This document shows, in pieces, positions 35,730 through 46,650 of a stretch of 64,000 nucleotides of DNA. The notes under the pieces are model-generated. The model did not search any database. It was not told the DNA's origin and saw only the letters and a program-made list of their open reading frames with translations. The stretch is from positions 39,546,125-39,610,124 of the forward strand of contig CM055103.1 of the NCBI GenBank assembly GCA_029204225.1, read 5' to 3'. Made by a program: the position numbers and the translations under genes. This DNA comes from Diphasiastrum complanatum. Its lineage: Eukaryota > Streptophyta > Lycopodiopsida > Lycopodiales > Lycopodiaceae. Position 1 is the first letter of the stretch, and the number at the start of each line of letters is the position of its first letter.

Positions 35730-37122
35730 CTTCGAATTAAATCAGTCAGACAATGAGATTGGATCTAGATTTTCAATTAGAAACTATCTCAGATCTGCAA
35801 AATTCCTTTCATTTGACAATAATCAGATTTTTGATTTTTGAAAAAAAGATCTATGATCAAGCGATCGACACTTCTAAGAATGATGAACTCTCAGACTCAA
35901 AATCAAATTGAACCATATTTGATCCAAAATTGGACAGAGACTTGATGTGGAAAATCAGAACCTAAAAATAGTACTAGCGAAGGTTTCCTAGGCGAAGGGT
36001 GACTCAACGAAGGTTCAGCAATGTTGTTTTTGAAAGAAAAAAAAAACTCTCTGATCAGGCTTTTCTGACAAATACTGGTGCAAATAACCTTCTCCGAATT
36101 CTCAAACAATGAATCTGACTTAGATAAAGCTAGGATAGAACTGGCGAAGGTTCTTGACACATAAAAATATTATTTTCTATAGTTTGGCGAGGGTAAAAAT
36201 AGAGATTTTCTATGATCCTGATAAGATGAATGTTCACCGAACTCAAAAATAATAAACTACTATAAATTGAATAATCTGAAAACTAGGCAAAGGTTCTGGT
36301 GAAAAATCAAGAGTAATACTGGTATTTTGCAAAAAAGAGACTTTTTTGACAAAAATATGACAATATGACAACTAATCTTTTGGGAAACCTTCACCCAACT
36401 TACTAATTATCAAAAATAGTAAGTGGAACTAACACAGACTCTGGCGGAGGTTTCGACAAAGGTTCTTCTCAGAGAACTGATATTTTTGTAGAAAAGTGTA
36501 ATTTTCCACAAAAGGTTATCAGCAACTAGACGAACAATCACTTTGGCCTTCTATTTTTTGTAATATTCTTCATCGACCTGGCAGTAGATAGATCTGAATC
36601 ACACCTATGCACAGTGAATCAGGTGAAGGTTCTTTTTATGAAATTTTTAGGGTTTTGATGGTTTTTTGGTATTTTTTTTAAAGTTTTGCTGATGTTTTTG
36701 CAAATCTACTGAGAATGAATCTTTGTTGTTCAATCTAAAAAATCTGTGAATAAAATTGAAGCTTGCTGCAACTCAACGAAGGTTTCCTGAAAGAGAGTAA
36801 AAAGTTATCAGTTCTGATGACAATTTTTTGTCTCCTTTTGACCAAGATCTGGCAGATTTGACCGATTTTTGTTGTTTTTTCTGATTTCTCAGATCCAGAT
36901 GGATCTGAAGAATGGTGATCTGAGTAGTTGTCCCTGTTCAATAATCAGATTAGATTTCAAACAAGCAAGTCCTCTCAAATCAGGCAAAATCACTCCCAAA
37001 CTGACCCTAAATGCAGATTTAACACTATTCATGGCACGACAAGATGTCTAATGCAAGTTAACCATCTAACAAACATGCTGCAAACTGAAAAATTGGCGTA
37101 GCTCCTCGGCAACTGCGCCAAA
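35730..37122 (-). other. Gypsy 2 5' leader with tRNA-Asp-like primer site
   Basis: About 1.4 kb of non-coding leader. The primer-binding site TTTGGCGCAGTTGCCGAGG is at 37101-37122 (minus), two bases from the 5' LTR; it is closer to the canonical tRNA-Asp site than the site of element 1. The leader repeatedly carries GCGAAGG/CCTTCGCC phrases (for example 35975-36010, 36145, 36455, 36775). Confidence 0.7.
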
Positions 37123-37124
37123 AT

Positions 37125-37913
37125 TGTAGTGGGTTTCTTTCCTAGCCTATCCTCAACCCAAGATCCAAGCAATCTAGCATCAAGGAGATGAAGTTAGTTG
37201 TCACATGTAGGTTCATTCCCATGAGAGTGATAGCATATCTCAGAATTCAACATGAATGGAAGATCCATATTCAACTCTAACATCCATTAACCCTAAGCAT
37301 TAACACTACAACCATTAACACTATGATCCACAATTAAGATGGCTTACTCTTTTTCTCTCTTCCTTTCTCTCTCGTAAAAAGCATAAGAATGTACAATCCC
37401 AAAAACATTCAAATTCAAATTAATAAATCCAAAGAAAACATGAGAGATGGAGAAAAAGTGAGAGAGAGCAAGGATGTTCATAAATCCATTTCACAAGAGA
37501 ACCAATCTGCTTTATTGAAATGAAGATATGTACATGTGGAGGAAACTCGAGTTGGTCCCTTTTTATAGTGGAGAGCTTTAAAGACCCTGGCCTCAAGATC
37601 CTATTGGTCCATTTTTACCTCCCTAACTATTCATATTTAAAAAAGAGTGGGAACTCATTCAAAATTGGAGGAAACCAATTTGAATTTGAAGTTAAACCAA
37701 TTTTGGTGGGAGTCCCAACTTTATTAACTAACTTGACATTTAGGGCCTGCAACATTAAAATTCCCGCAAAAAGGCCTAAAGTCCTATTATTGACTTTCTA
37801 ATTATCAAATCTCTATTTGATCATCGGGTTGGACTTACACACGCAGGGTGCCAAATCCCTCTCACTTATTAGCTAGGGTTAGGGTTGTCTTGGGATCCGC
37901 AAACCCTCCAACA
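37125..37913 (-). repeat. Gypsy 2 5' LTR (789 bp)
   Basis: Nearly identical to 26035-26813, with a few substitutions and small indels (for example GTGGAGAGCTTTAAAGACC against GTGGAGAGGAGGACC). Plus-strand ends are TGTAGTGGG and CTCCAACA. Confidence 0.95.
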
Positions 37914-39002
37914 CTTATGCATCAAAACTTACCACAATCCAATAATTAGGGAGTAAAATCATCCTACTACAAGTATTTTGACCTAAATTGAGATTTGGAC
38001 CACAAAGATCCCCATTCTACACTTGAAATGCTTGATTTTGACAAGGAATCAACCCAACACACTCTAGAGTTGATGGTGCCTCCACATCACTCACTAGAAA
38101 TGGCTTCTTCTCCAAATATAGCTTGCAACAAAGCTATGATACCATGTTATAAAGAAGATCACAAAGATCCATTTAGGAGAGCATATCTTTAGCTAATTTG
38201 GAGAGCATATCTCGCTTCATTACAAATGTAGAGATCATGCATCTACTACACATAGATGATGAAAAACAAGTGCTTGTCATAAACACTTAGATATGATAAT
38301 TTACTGTCAAGATCTCACCATATCACCACCAAAATGCAAAAATGGAGGTAGAAACCCAAAGAGATATTTTTCATAAAATAAAAAATGCATATTGGCCATT
38401 GCCAAATAGACTCAACTTAACTAGTTAATATTTTTCACATCACCCCTCCAAGCTCTTGCTCCACACACTTTGCTCCAAGCTCCAAGAATCAGGACCCCAA
38501 ATTTTGAAGATTTTGCACTCCTCTCTTGGCTTCCTCTTCAGTAATGTCCAACAACAAAACCACCTAGTTTTGGCTCTGATACCACTATCAAATTGTCAAC
38601 CAACTATTCAAGACTAGGAGACTACAACAAGGAAACAATAGGGAATTAGATAGTGGATAAACCAACCCAAAGTCTAGATCTAACCCCCAAGTTGTGGATC
38701 AATCACACTCAATAGGAGAGAATCGCACCAACATCATATAGCTACAATATTCACCAAAATCAAGCATACACTAGTGAGCCCTATGGGTATACTTATACCC
38801 TCCAAGGACCATGCACCACTAGTAGTGCATTGGGACACCTCAATAGTCACATCAGTAGCCTAACTAGGCCACCTCATCCATCTAGTTCTTCTATGAACCA
38901 CTGACATACCCATAAGAATCCACCATCTTGAGTTTTAGGCCTCTTAACCATTAATTATGACATTAAATTGGCAAGGGATATTAGACAATATTTTCAATAA
39001 CA
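37914..39002 (-). mobile_element. Right half of the split Copia element: leader, primer site and 5' LTR
   Basis: On the minus strand an LTR (about 39002-38594, TGTTATTGAAAATATTG...GGTTGACA) is followed by TGGTATCAGAGC (38573-38584), the tRNA-Met site. A leader then runs into the Gypsy 2 insertion at 37914 and continues at 26034 towards the gag ATG at 25674. The gap between LTR end and primer site is about 9 bp, longer than usual, so the LTR boundary may be off by some bases. No 3' LTR is seen. Confidence 0.65.
38573..38584 (-). promoter_or_regulatory. Primer-binding site (initiator tRNA-Met) of the split Copia element
   Basis: Minus-strand TGGTATCAGAGC in the context GATAGTGGTATCAGAGCC, between the putative LTR and the leader. 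Confidence 0.85.
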
Positions 39003-39480
39003 CATGCCACAACAGATCAATGTCACTATCTTAGTTGAAACTGCAAAAGATATCTTGGAAGAGCACAATTATCTATAATTTGGTACTATCTACAAAAAGG
39101 AAAAGAGAGATTTTTTTTTTTGGCATATCAAGATCCAACCACATAAATTGTGAAAGATTCTTTAATGAATATACCAATAATTCAAGAACAAGGGAATAAA
39201 AATTGCCGGTGGGTGCCATGTGATGTGGGCAGGTCTAGGAACTCCAACTAGAAAACATTGTCGAAAATGGGCGATTGGTGTGAAGAGTGTTTGCATAGGC
39301 CTTGATAGACCATTCATCTATCACCTTAATTACAGGTTTTGTTTTCCTTTGTATGTCCTCTATAGCATAGCTTTAGAGAGAGAGAGAGAGAGAGAGACAT
39401 AATGAAGGATTGAAATAAAGGTACCTTAGGGCATTTGGGAACTTGAAATGATTGATTGTTAAAAGAGCTATTTACATTGA
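39003..39480. other. No gene recognised
   Basis: Unassigned spacer; holds a short (GA)11 run at about 39376-39398 and nothing else notable. Confidence 0.5.
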
Positions 39481-39489
39481 AAAGGTACA

Positions 39490-39651
39490 TAGTCCATCGC
39501 AGCATGGCGCATGCTTGAATCCCAGCCACTGCGTAGTGACATTGTAAGGAGCTTGCTCCGCTCTTGGCATTGCCAAGATGGCGTGGCCAGGCTGTATATA
39601 TTGTGTATAACCCACTAGTGGCGTAACTCTGTATCCAAAAAAAAAAAAAAA
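39490..39651 (+). mobile_element. SINE-like element with poly(A) tail
   Basis: About 160 bp ending in a 15-base A run. AAAGGTACA (39481-39489) precedes it and AAAGGTGCA (39649-39657) follows, a near-perfect 9-bp target duplication. GCTTGAATCCC near 39513 resembles the pol III B box. GGAGCTTGCTCC and CTTGGCATTGCCAAG are internal hairpin-forming palindromes. A convincing A box is not visible, and no second copy is present in the window. Confidence 0.5.
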
Positions 39652-39921
39652 GGTGCACGTATAAGAAAAGGCATACTATGCATAATTTCTCCTTCTAATA
39701 CTATTTGATTATACATATATGTATTTGAAACCCGAAAACTAGATATTGCAAAGGCTGTCTTAAAGTCCCCTAAAAATCATGCACACAAATCCAAGCTCAC
39801 AAATAAAATACATTTACGAACATGATCCACAACTCTTAAGGTATTCAACTTATTTTAATAGCAAAAATTAGTATTATCATGGTGATCTCCCTCAAAGTTT
39901 GAGAGTATTAGTCCCATCTAT

Positions 39922-41334
39922 ATTTTTTTTTGAAAACTTAAAGATACTATTCGATTTTCACAAATGTACAAGTACAAAAGTTAGCAGTTCGAGGATAGCT
40001 GAGACAGTAAAAAAGTCCAAAAGGATAGCCTATACATCCTACCAACACGGACTATAGCACACCACGCAGGGAGGCAGTCCAAAAAAACTTAGTATGCATA
40101 AAAAAGGCCACCATACGCAGACAAGCCACAGTTGATACAGGAGTAGTATGGACTCGGAAAACGTGCTCATTCCGTACTATCCAAGCTTCCACAAAATTGA
40201 CAACCTACATATATGCCACATAGTTAATGCGGAGCCATTAGAAATAGTAGAGTCGCACAGCAAGACGGACTCAATGTCAAGAAAGAATGTGAAGCCCCGG
40301 CAAGGGCGTAGGTTGGAGAGGTCAGCCCATAAGTTTCTTCGACAGTAAAAGAACATGTGTTCTACCGTTTTTTCTTCCAAGTGTAGGACAAAGGCGATCA
40401 GTGATAAAAGGCCACTTAGACAGAAGCGGGAGGGATTTAGTAAGAATACGGTAGGCAAGGTATCTGAGTTTTCCAACGAGGAGAGAGTGAGAGAGAACAA
40501 GTCTTTTCCTCCAACGAGAAGGGTCAAGGGAGACGGACTAGAGAGAGTTGAAAAAACTCGGGAAAAGAGAGGGGTTGGAACGACGATGCAAGGCAGTATA
40601 AGAGAAAAGAGGGGGGCACCCAACCTTGAAGGTCAAGAAGCGGAAGGGGGGAGAGATGCAGGGGAATTGCTGAGGAGATGGCAAGGAAGAGGAGGGAACA
40701 TTCAAAGGTGGAGAGAGTCAAAGAGAAGGAGAGGCGAGGGTGGGAGGAAAAAAGAGAGTAAGTGCCAGAGGGAAAGATAGAAGAGGTCCAAATGGCCTCA
40801 TTGGGAGGTACTAGGGAGGCATCATTCCAGGAGAAGAGGGAGCAGAAGTCTAGAAAAATACAAGCAAGGTTCTTAAGCACGAAGGGCCCTTTGAAACAAA
40901 AAGAATAGCCAAAAGAAAAGAGATTTCACAAAGTTGGTAGGGGTCGGAGCAAAGGAGGGACGTTCGTGGAGGAGGCGATATAAGAAAGCACAAACGCTTG
41001 CCAGTGGTGAACAGGATGCAGGAGAGAAGAAAGGCGACGAAGCACCAAAGAACAATTCTTGATGGCGGGGTCCAGGATACCCAAACCACTATCTCGAGTA
41101 GGAGCAGAACAAACGAACAGAGAAGCGGACACTTCCCAGCTCAGAGGGAATGACGAAAGGATTTGGTGAGGGCGTCGTGAAGGGAATGAGTACCCACAAA
41201 GAGAGAGGAAAAGTAAACTGGATAAGCCAAAAGAATATGCCTAGCCACCAAGACTCTAGAGGCAAAAGACATAAAATGTGGATCCCAAGAGGCCAGTTTA
41301 GCAACAAGGGAGTCTAGAAACCAGCGAGAACGCT
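39922..41334 (-). mobile_element. LINE 3' end, 5'-truncated, with target duplication
   Basis: Minus-strand insertion of 1.41 kb. CCATCTAT occurs on both outer sides (39914-39921 and 41335-41342), and the 3' end has a short A tail (T run at 39922-39932 on the plus strand). The 5' end starts within the RT thumb region: KLASWDPHFMSFASRVLVAR, then HILLAYPVY. The zinc-binding domain HLEEKTVEHMFFYCRRNLWA lies at about 40300-40380. The rest is untranslated or frameshifted. Typical outcome of target-primed reverse transcription that stopped early. Confidence 0.85.
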
Positions 41335-41387
41335 CCATCTATTTTTCCTATATACTCAACTTTAAGTGTGTGGTTCAAAAATCAACT

Positions 41388-42170
41388 CCCAATCATTATG
41401 TAACATGTTCCATAAAGATTTTTTTGCCAATGTTGTTCTCAATAGATTAGAGAGTCAATGAGTAAGAATGAAACATAAGCCCTTGATGCATGTTTAATCT
41501 CACCTCCATTAACATTTAAAGCCTTTTGTTCCTTGGCATTGGGTGCTTGTGATGCAAAGTGTACATAATGTGCATATGATGCTAGCATAGAGAAACTTTG
41601 CTACGTAAGAGGAATGGGTCCCAAAAGTTTGAACAATACATTCAATCAATACTACTGCATTCTAATTGGCATATGATAAAATCGTCATTCTACATGAGCT
41701 TCATTGGTAACATAGTTCATAGAGCGGGCATTTACCTAACCAACAAAGTTCACAAGAAATACTACATTCCCCTAATGTCCCAATCATTATGTAACATGTT
41801 TCATAAAGATTTTTTTGCCAATGTTGTTCTCAATAAATTAGAGAGTCAATGGGTAAGAATGAAACATATGCCCTTGATGCATGTTTAGTCTCAACTCCAT
41901 TAACATTCAAAGCCTTTTGTTCCTTGGCATTGGGTGCTTGTGATGCAAAGTGTACATAATGTGCATATGATGCTAGCATAGAGAAACTTTGCTACGTAAG
42001 AAGAATGGGTCCCAAAAGTTTGAACAATACATTCAATCAGTACTACTAAATTCTTATTGGCATATGATAAAATCGTCATTCTACATGAGCTTTATTGGCA
42101 ACACAGTTCATAGAGCAAGCATTTACCTAACCAATAAAGTTCACAAGAAATACTACATTCCCCTAATTGC
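41388..42170. repeat. Tandem duplication, 391-bp period, two copies
   Basis: CCCAATCATTATGTAACATG occurs at 41388 and again at 41779, and the copies stay closely similar until about 42165. There the second copy ends at CCCCTAATTGC, where the first has CCCCTAATGTCCC. No transposon motif or gene is recognised inside. The copies differ at scattered positions only. Confidence 0.92.
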
Positions 42171-42750
42171 TCTTGTATTTTTTCAATATTATTTGAGAGA
42201 ATTTAAAGAGCTTAAAAATCACAAAGGACAATTCATGACCATAATTGTACCTAAAGTGGTGGTTGTACATCACCTCATGAATAAAGTTCACTTAGAAACA
42301 TTTCTCTCCACATTTTACTCATCTTCTCATCATACTTGGTTCTGCAAAAAAAAAATTGATATTATTCTCATCCCAACCCTTTAAAGAAAAGGCCTTGCTA
42401 GAAAGATGAAATGTTATAGAATTACAAATTGCATAGTGGGGCCTATATTAAATTTCGTTATAAAGGATCAACCTTGCTATGCTTCACAATTTGGTCCACT
42501 AGTAACCAGGGTGATTTTCTTAGCCCACAAGCTTTCACGTGAAAGGAGAGACTTATGCCCATGTATCATATTAGAAATAATGATTTGTTATTGTGTATGA
42601 AACAAATTGGAAGAATAACTGCATACTCTCGAAAGGACTATGGGTGATCCGCAAAATTGAGCCAGCATGAATCCCCTACGATCTTCAAAATTGAACCAGC
42701 ATGAATTTTCTGCGTGAAAGTAATAGCCTTCCTATCAATCGAGATGAGCA
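42171..42750. other. No gene recognised
   Basis: AT-rich. A run of open frame (about 42171-42384) continues from the tandem repeat but matches nothing I know. Confidence 0.45.
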
Positions 42751-42756
42751 TAAAAT

Positions 42757-43145
42757 GAACGTAATGGATTCTTTGCGCTGATTACGCCCAATTTTTGGGC
42801 TTTTGAAAAAGCATAAACTGTCACTGGATTCTTTAAAAAAATTTCAAAATTCTGGAGCACATACCAAACGTGCATCAGTCTGTGTCAGACTGTGCGCGTT
42901 AGACTGCCACATGGCAGTTTCTCATTGATCCAAAAAAAACCCACACTGCTAATTATGCTTTGTAAATGGCATGTGGAAAAGTCAACGACTCCATTAAGCA
43001 ATGGAATGAGCCGGGCACAAGCCATTCTGCCCAGTTCGACTTTCCAAAAAAATTTAGGCTCGGCCCCTCCGGGCCTCGCCCAAAAATTTTTAAAAATCCT
43101 TACCGGGAATGGCCTGTACTGGGCTCCTTCCATAATACATCAAAA
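42757..43145. mobile_element. Foldback/MITE-like repeat, copy A
   Basis: Two conserved blocks. The first is bounded by CGTAATGGATTC (42757) and ACTCCATTAAGC (about 42990), imperfect inverted repeats. The second, about 150 bp, starts GGAATGAGCCGGGCAC and ends CCTTCCATAATAC, also imperfectly inverted. Shared with 60640-60845 and 62573-62915. No coding capacity. Confidence 0.65.
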
Positions 43146-43416
43146 GTCTTGAAAGTAATCCATACTAGCGTTTCATTCTAATTTCTATATGCTCTAGTGG
43201 AAGAGCTTGTTAAGACGATATATGATTTTACAAGGCAGTTTTTGGGCAAAGATGGATCTCACTCTGTGATGACGAAAGCCATCAGTATACACTCAAACTT
43301 GATGTAATTCTACACGAGAAACTCGTTTGTATCTCGTTCGATATTCATCTTTCAGAAAGAGAAAACAAAAATTTGTGTTCTAATGGAAAAAAAACCACGT
43401 TGCTTGGGCTCTGATC

Positions 43417-45939
43417 TCACTTTGAAGCGGCTCTCGGTTCTTCTGTAAAACCAGGCAAAATGACGGCATCCTCTTGACCATCCAAAATTGTCCTCAGGCG
43501 GTCGCTTGGTACATCAAACGCAACTGCCAAAGTGTCGTCGTCCAATGCCCTCAACACAGACGTAGCACCTGTAGGAAGAAACAGAGTTCTAAACTTTTCA
43601 ATTCCATGATGCAGTTGGTAATTTAATTAAAATCAATTTGAACACTTCATAAATGGACATACTTTTTCGAGAATATCTTACTAAATTTTGACATGCCTTC
43701 AAGCTTTAGTATATTTTACTAAATTTTGATAGTTGGATAACTGGAAACACTTGGTGGGACAGTGATTCTGAGAAAAGTACCTGCCAAGAATTGAGGTTGA
43801 TTAGGACGTGAAGACGTACTAAATCCTACAAATTCAAATGGCCCGTCTCGCGAAGCAATTTGGCACATAGGGTAATAGCGTGGAACCACAAAAATTGTTC
43901 CTACATCTACCCTTTGATCCAGAGCAGAAGAGCCGTTCGGATATGAGATCTGTATTGTTCCCGTACCATTAGTCACCACAGCGATCTCTGTAGCTCTGGG
44001 ATTCCAATGTGGTGCCAACACTGCTCCCTATTCGACGATCGCAACAAAGGTTAGTTAAGAGATTAACTCCAAAATTTAGTTAGGCAGAAGGCTTTACAAA
44101 GCAAATTACTCACAGGTTTCAAGCTGACAGCAAAAACCCCTGCATCCGCTTTCTTCAAAGGACGATATTCTTTCCCATCAACAGCAATGGTCCATCCATT
44201 CTTGTTTCTGAAACCACGGTGTTTCTTCAGAAGATTATATGGCCTGTAATCCGCTGCTTTCTGGAACATATTTGGAACATAATCTCGTACAATGTTCATC
44301 CAGCTCCAGGATGACAATGACCGACTCATCATTTCGCTTTGCCGTCGAGTAGTGTAGACAATAGGCCCTTTGCTCTGTGCACTTAAAATCTCCGTCACCT
44401 CTTCACGTGATACCTGAATCTCTACGGCAGATCGTAAATTTTTGTTGCACATTATTTATTGCAGCGTTTGATATCTATCGATTGAATCATTTGACAAATC
44501 GGAAAATTTAAAAATTACCTTGAAATTTAAGGATTCTTGATGGATGTAGCTTCGTTTTATTTTAAACCGTGTTAGTCTCTCAAACAGGAATTACGAATAT
44601 GATGTTTTTTATTCTTTAGCCGGGATTAAAACTGAGTCTTATTCGGTGGTCACGTTTAAGCTCTGAATCTACAACGTTTCACAATAGTCATTGATAGATC
44701 TACCTTCAACGCTGCTGCTAGCACGTCTGAATCGAAACCGGAGAGAACCGTTGGAGGGTCGAATCCACCTGCCACATAGAAAGACTGTCCAAATGAAAAT
44801 ATAAGTTCTATCGACCTTGGTAGCAACCTAGTACAATAATGCAGAAGCAATGGATCATGCTATCAGTAGTATTCAGTACATAACAAATGGAACTTATGAT
44901 TGCTACTATGACCTTTGAAAAAATCTCACCTGAAAACGGCCACGTTTATCCAGGCTCTCAGATGTATCAAAGAGGCCAAAGATCCTTAGACGCTGGGCGA
45001 CATCAGTATTAAAAAGATAGAAGACATTTCCTCCAGGAATTATCATAACATCTCCTGTTTCCATGTCTTGCTGGCTGAGTCCATCATCCCTTACCCATCC
45101 TAACCTCACTTTACCTGTTGCATGCATACTATACAGTGTGAATTTCGCTGGACATTCATGCCGTAATTGATCCATATTTTGAACTGTTTACAATTATATA
45201 GCAACTTTGAATAAGACCAGATTCACCGTTTTATGTAACTTTCATATCACTAGACGAGAATCCTGAGACAACGTACACAACTGTGTGCCTGTAATGTATA
45301 TTCTCGTTGAATAGAATACGTCGTTAAGCGCATATAACTGCGTATTAAGGACAAAAACTGCTCAAATTCTAGCTGTTCTAGAATGGACTTGAATATAAAA
45401 CCGGTATATATTAAGCTACTAAAAACATCTTACAAGCACATGATAATAACGAAAGGACAAAAAATTCCAGATTTTGTATCTGATGTCACTAGCAAAGAAA
45501 TGATATATTCTAGATCGAGAGTTGCTTTGAAAGCTTTCATATATCAGTTGAAATACGCATAATCTTAATAGAAAGTACACATTATTTACACAAGTTCAAA
45601 AACTTCAAATGCCAATTTGAATTTCATGCCTTGTTGCACGTAAAGAACGCATGATGTATCAATATATTGAGGAAGGAGGAGAGCCTGAGGTTCCAAGGTG
45701 ACAAAATTCAATCCGATTTGATGCACTTGCAGCAGATCCTCTTGTTCACCAGAAATAATTTCAACTGTACCAGCCTCGGTCTTTACAAGTCGCAGAGGCT
45801 CACTCAGTATGAACGGATTTCTGGCCCTGTGCCTATGAACATTTGAGTTTTCTTGCAGAAGTGATCCACCATTGTCGACAAGAAAGAGCAGCACGCACAA
45901 TATGAGCCCAATACTGCTGAAAGTCATTGAAATCTTCAT
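43417..45939 (-). CDS. Vicilin-like (7S globulin-type) bicupin protein, six exons, 424 aa
   Basis: Exons on the minus strand: 45939-45630, 45114-44930, 44784-44704, 44413-44114, 44027-43781 and 43568-43417 (TGA). They sum to 1275 bp, exactly 425 codons, with intron phases 1,0,0,0,1. All introns end in AG; introns 2-5 start with GT, while intron 1 appears to start with GC (CAAG|GCATGA). The ATG at 45939 gives a hydrophobic signal peptide (MKISMTFSSIGLILCVLLFL), so the protein should enter the secretory pathway and reach vacuole or wall. Cupin 1: LEPQALLLPQYID, then SCVLYVQQG, GWVRDD, DVMIIPGG. The usual metal-binding His pair is absent (L-P-Q-Y). A PPTVLSGFDSDVLAAALK linker precedes cupin 2: LAPHWNPRATEIAVV, then VGTIFVVPRYYPMCQI, FVGFSTSSRPNQPQFLAG and RLRTILDGQEDAVILP, which keeps H, N and E but not a second His. 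Length, six-exon layout and motifs match the vicilin-like storage protein family. Role as storage protein is inferred. Confidence 0.9.
45628..45629 (-). other. Non-canonical GC splice donor of vicilin intron 1
   Basis: The exon 1 end CAACAAG is followed by GCATGA. Joined to the acceptor CAACAG|GTAAAGTG (45114) it restores YVQQGKVRLGW, the expected family sequence, in frame. No GT donor nearby does this without removing or adding residues. Confidence 0.7.
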
Positions 45940-46079
45940 TCTCAAAGCTCTTTATACACCCTGATCACTACTACAAATTTAATAAGAGAAATTTTAGGCT
46001 CTCTTGAATTACGTCAGCTGAGTCTTCTCATTTCAGCTAAACCTTTTAGTTGAGTACTGACCTATCAAAACATCATAAA

Positions 46080-46461
46080 AACACGTACGGCCTGTATAGT
46101 CACAAAATCTGCGAAGGACAAGATTATATGAAACACAAATCAGTTGGTTCATTTACAAGATAATTAACGAGGCCTTCGCATAAGGAATTTCCTTGTTCTT
46201 CGATCAGTTTCACAAGTAAATCACACAATGAAATGCACTAATCATAAGCCATACTTTAAAGCCCAGGTCAGATCTAACACATATTAAGACTAGGATCCTA
46301 TGATATGTAGAGAAGCTTACGATTAAGGAGATACCCGATCTTCGATCCTTGATCTTGTTCGATTTCTTTGCAGCAAGCAAAATTTTGAAACGCCAAGCGT
46401 TAAACAGAACTAGAACTAGCTTTGTGTGCATGCAAACTACTCCGATTTCAACTTACACGTG
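46080..46461 (-). promoter_or_regulatory. Seed-storage-type promoter motifs upstream of the vicilin-like gene
   Basis: TGCATGCA (RY element, B3-factor site) is at 46427-46434. ACACGTGT (G-box/ABRE) is at 46455-46462, about 490 and 520 bp upstream of the ATG. Nearer the gene are ACGTGT (about 46081-46086, minus) and TGACGTAA (about 46008-46015, minus). The RY plus ACGT combination is characteristic of promoters controlled by ABI3/FUS3/LEC2-type and bZIP factors. Whether these sites act here is inferred from spacing and family precedent. No clear TATA box at a suitable distance was found. Confidence 0.5.
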
Positions 46462-46650
46462 TTGGGTTGGTGCCACCTCCAGCCTTTGATCCGCGTGTTT
46501 ACTTGGGTGAGATCAGTTGGCACATCTACCACTCACCACCATTGCTCCGAGGGGGTATATAGATTTTGGCTTTTTGCCCCCCAAAGGGAGCGTTTTTGCC
46601 CCCAAAGTGGGTGAGCTACTGAGCTAAATCTGACTATCTGTTAGAAGTTT

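Larger units (their letters stand above)
26035..37913 (-). mobile_element. Gypsy element 2 (Athila/TAT-like), both LTRs and target duplication intact
   Basis: Minus-strand element of 11.9 kb. The 5' LTR is at 37125-37913 and the 3' LTR at 26035-26813. The 5 bp on both outer sides are CTTAT (26030-26034 and 37914-37918), a perfect target-site duplication. Order on the minus strand: LTR, tRNA-Asp-like primer site, leader, gag, protease, linker, RT, RNase H, integrase, about 1.5 kb spacer, extra ORF, purine tract, LTR. The LTRs differ at few positions, so insertion is fairly recent, yet every frame carries stops. It may have been copied from an already defective parent using proteins supplied in trans. 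It splits a minus-strand Copia element. Confidence 0.95.

Noticed and set aside
40355-41089. Basic 141-codon plus-strand ORF and several minus-strand frames rich in Ser/Leu/Phe
   Set aside because: They lie within the LINE tail; the plus-strand frame is the antisense of LINE sequence and parallels a similar antisense frame (47107-47820) in the second copy.
44656-44850. Extension of vicilin exon 3 upstream to the CTAG at about 44830
   Set aside because: That acceptor would break the reading phase; the CAG at 44787-44785 keeps phase 0 and gives the expected SFYVAGG start.
45947-45956. TGTATAAAG as TATA box of the vicilin-like gene
   Set aside because: It ends only 8 bases before the start codon, leaving no room for a transcription start and leader.
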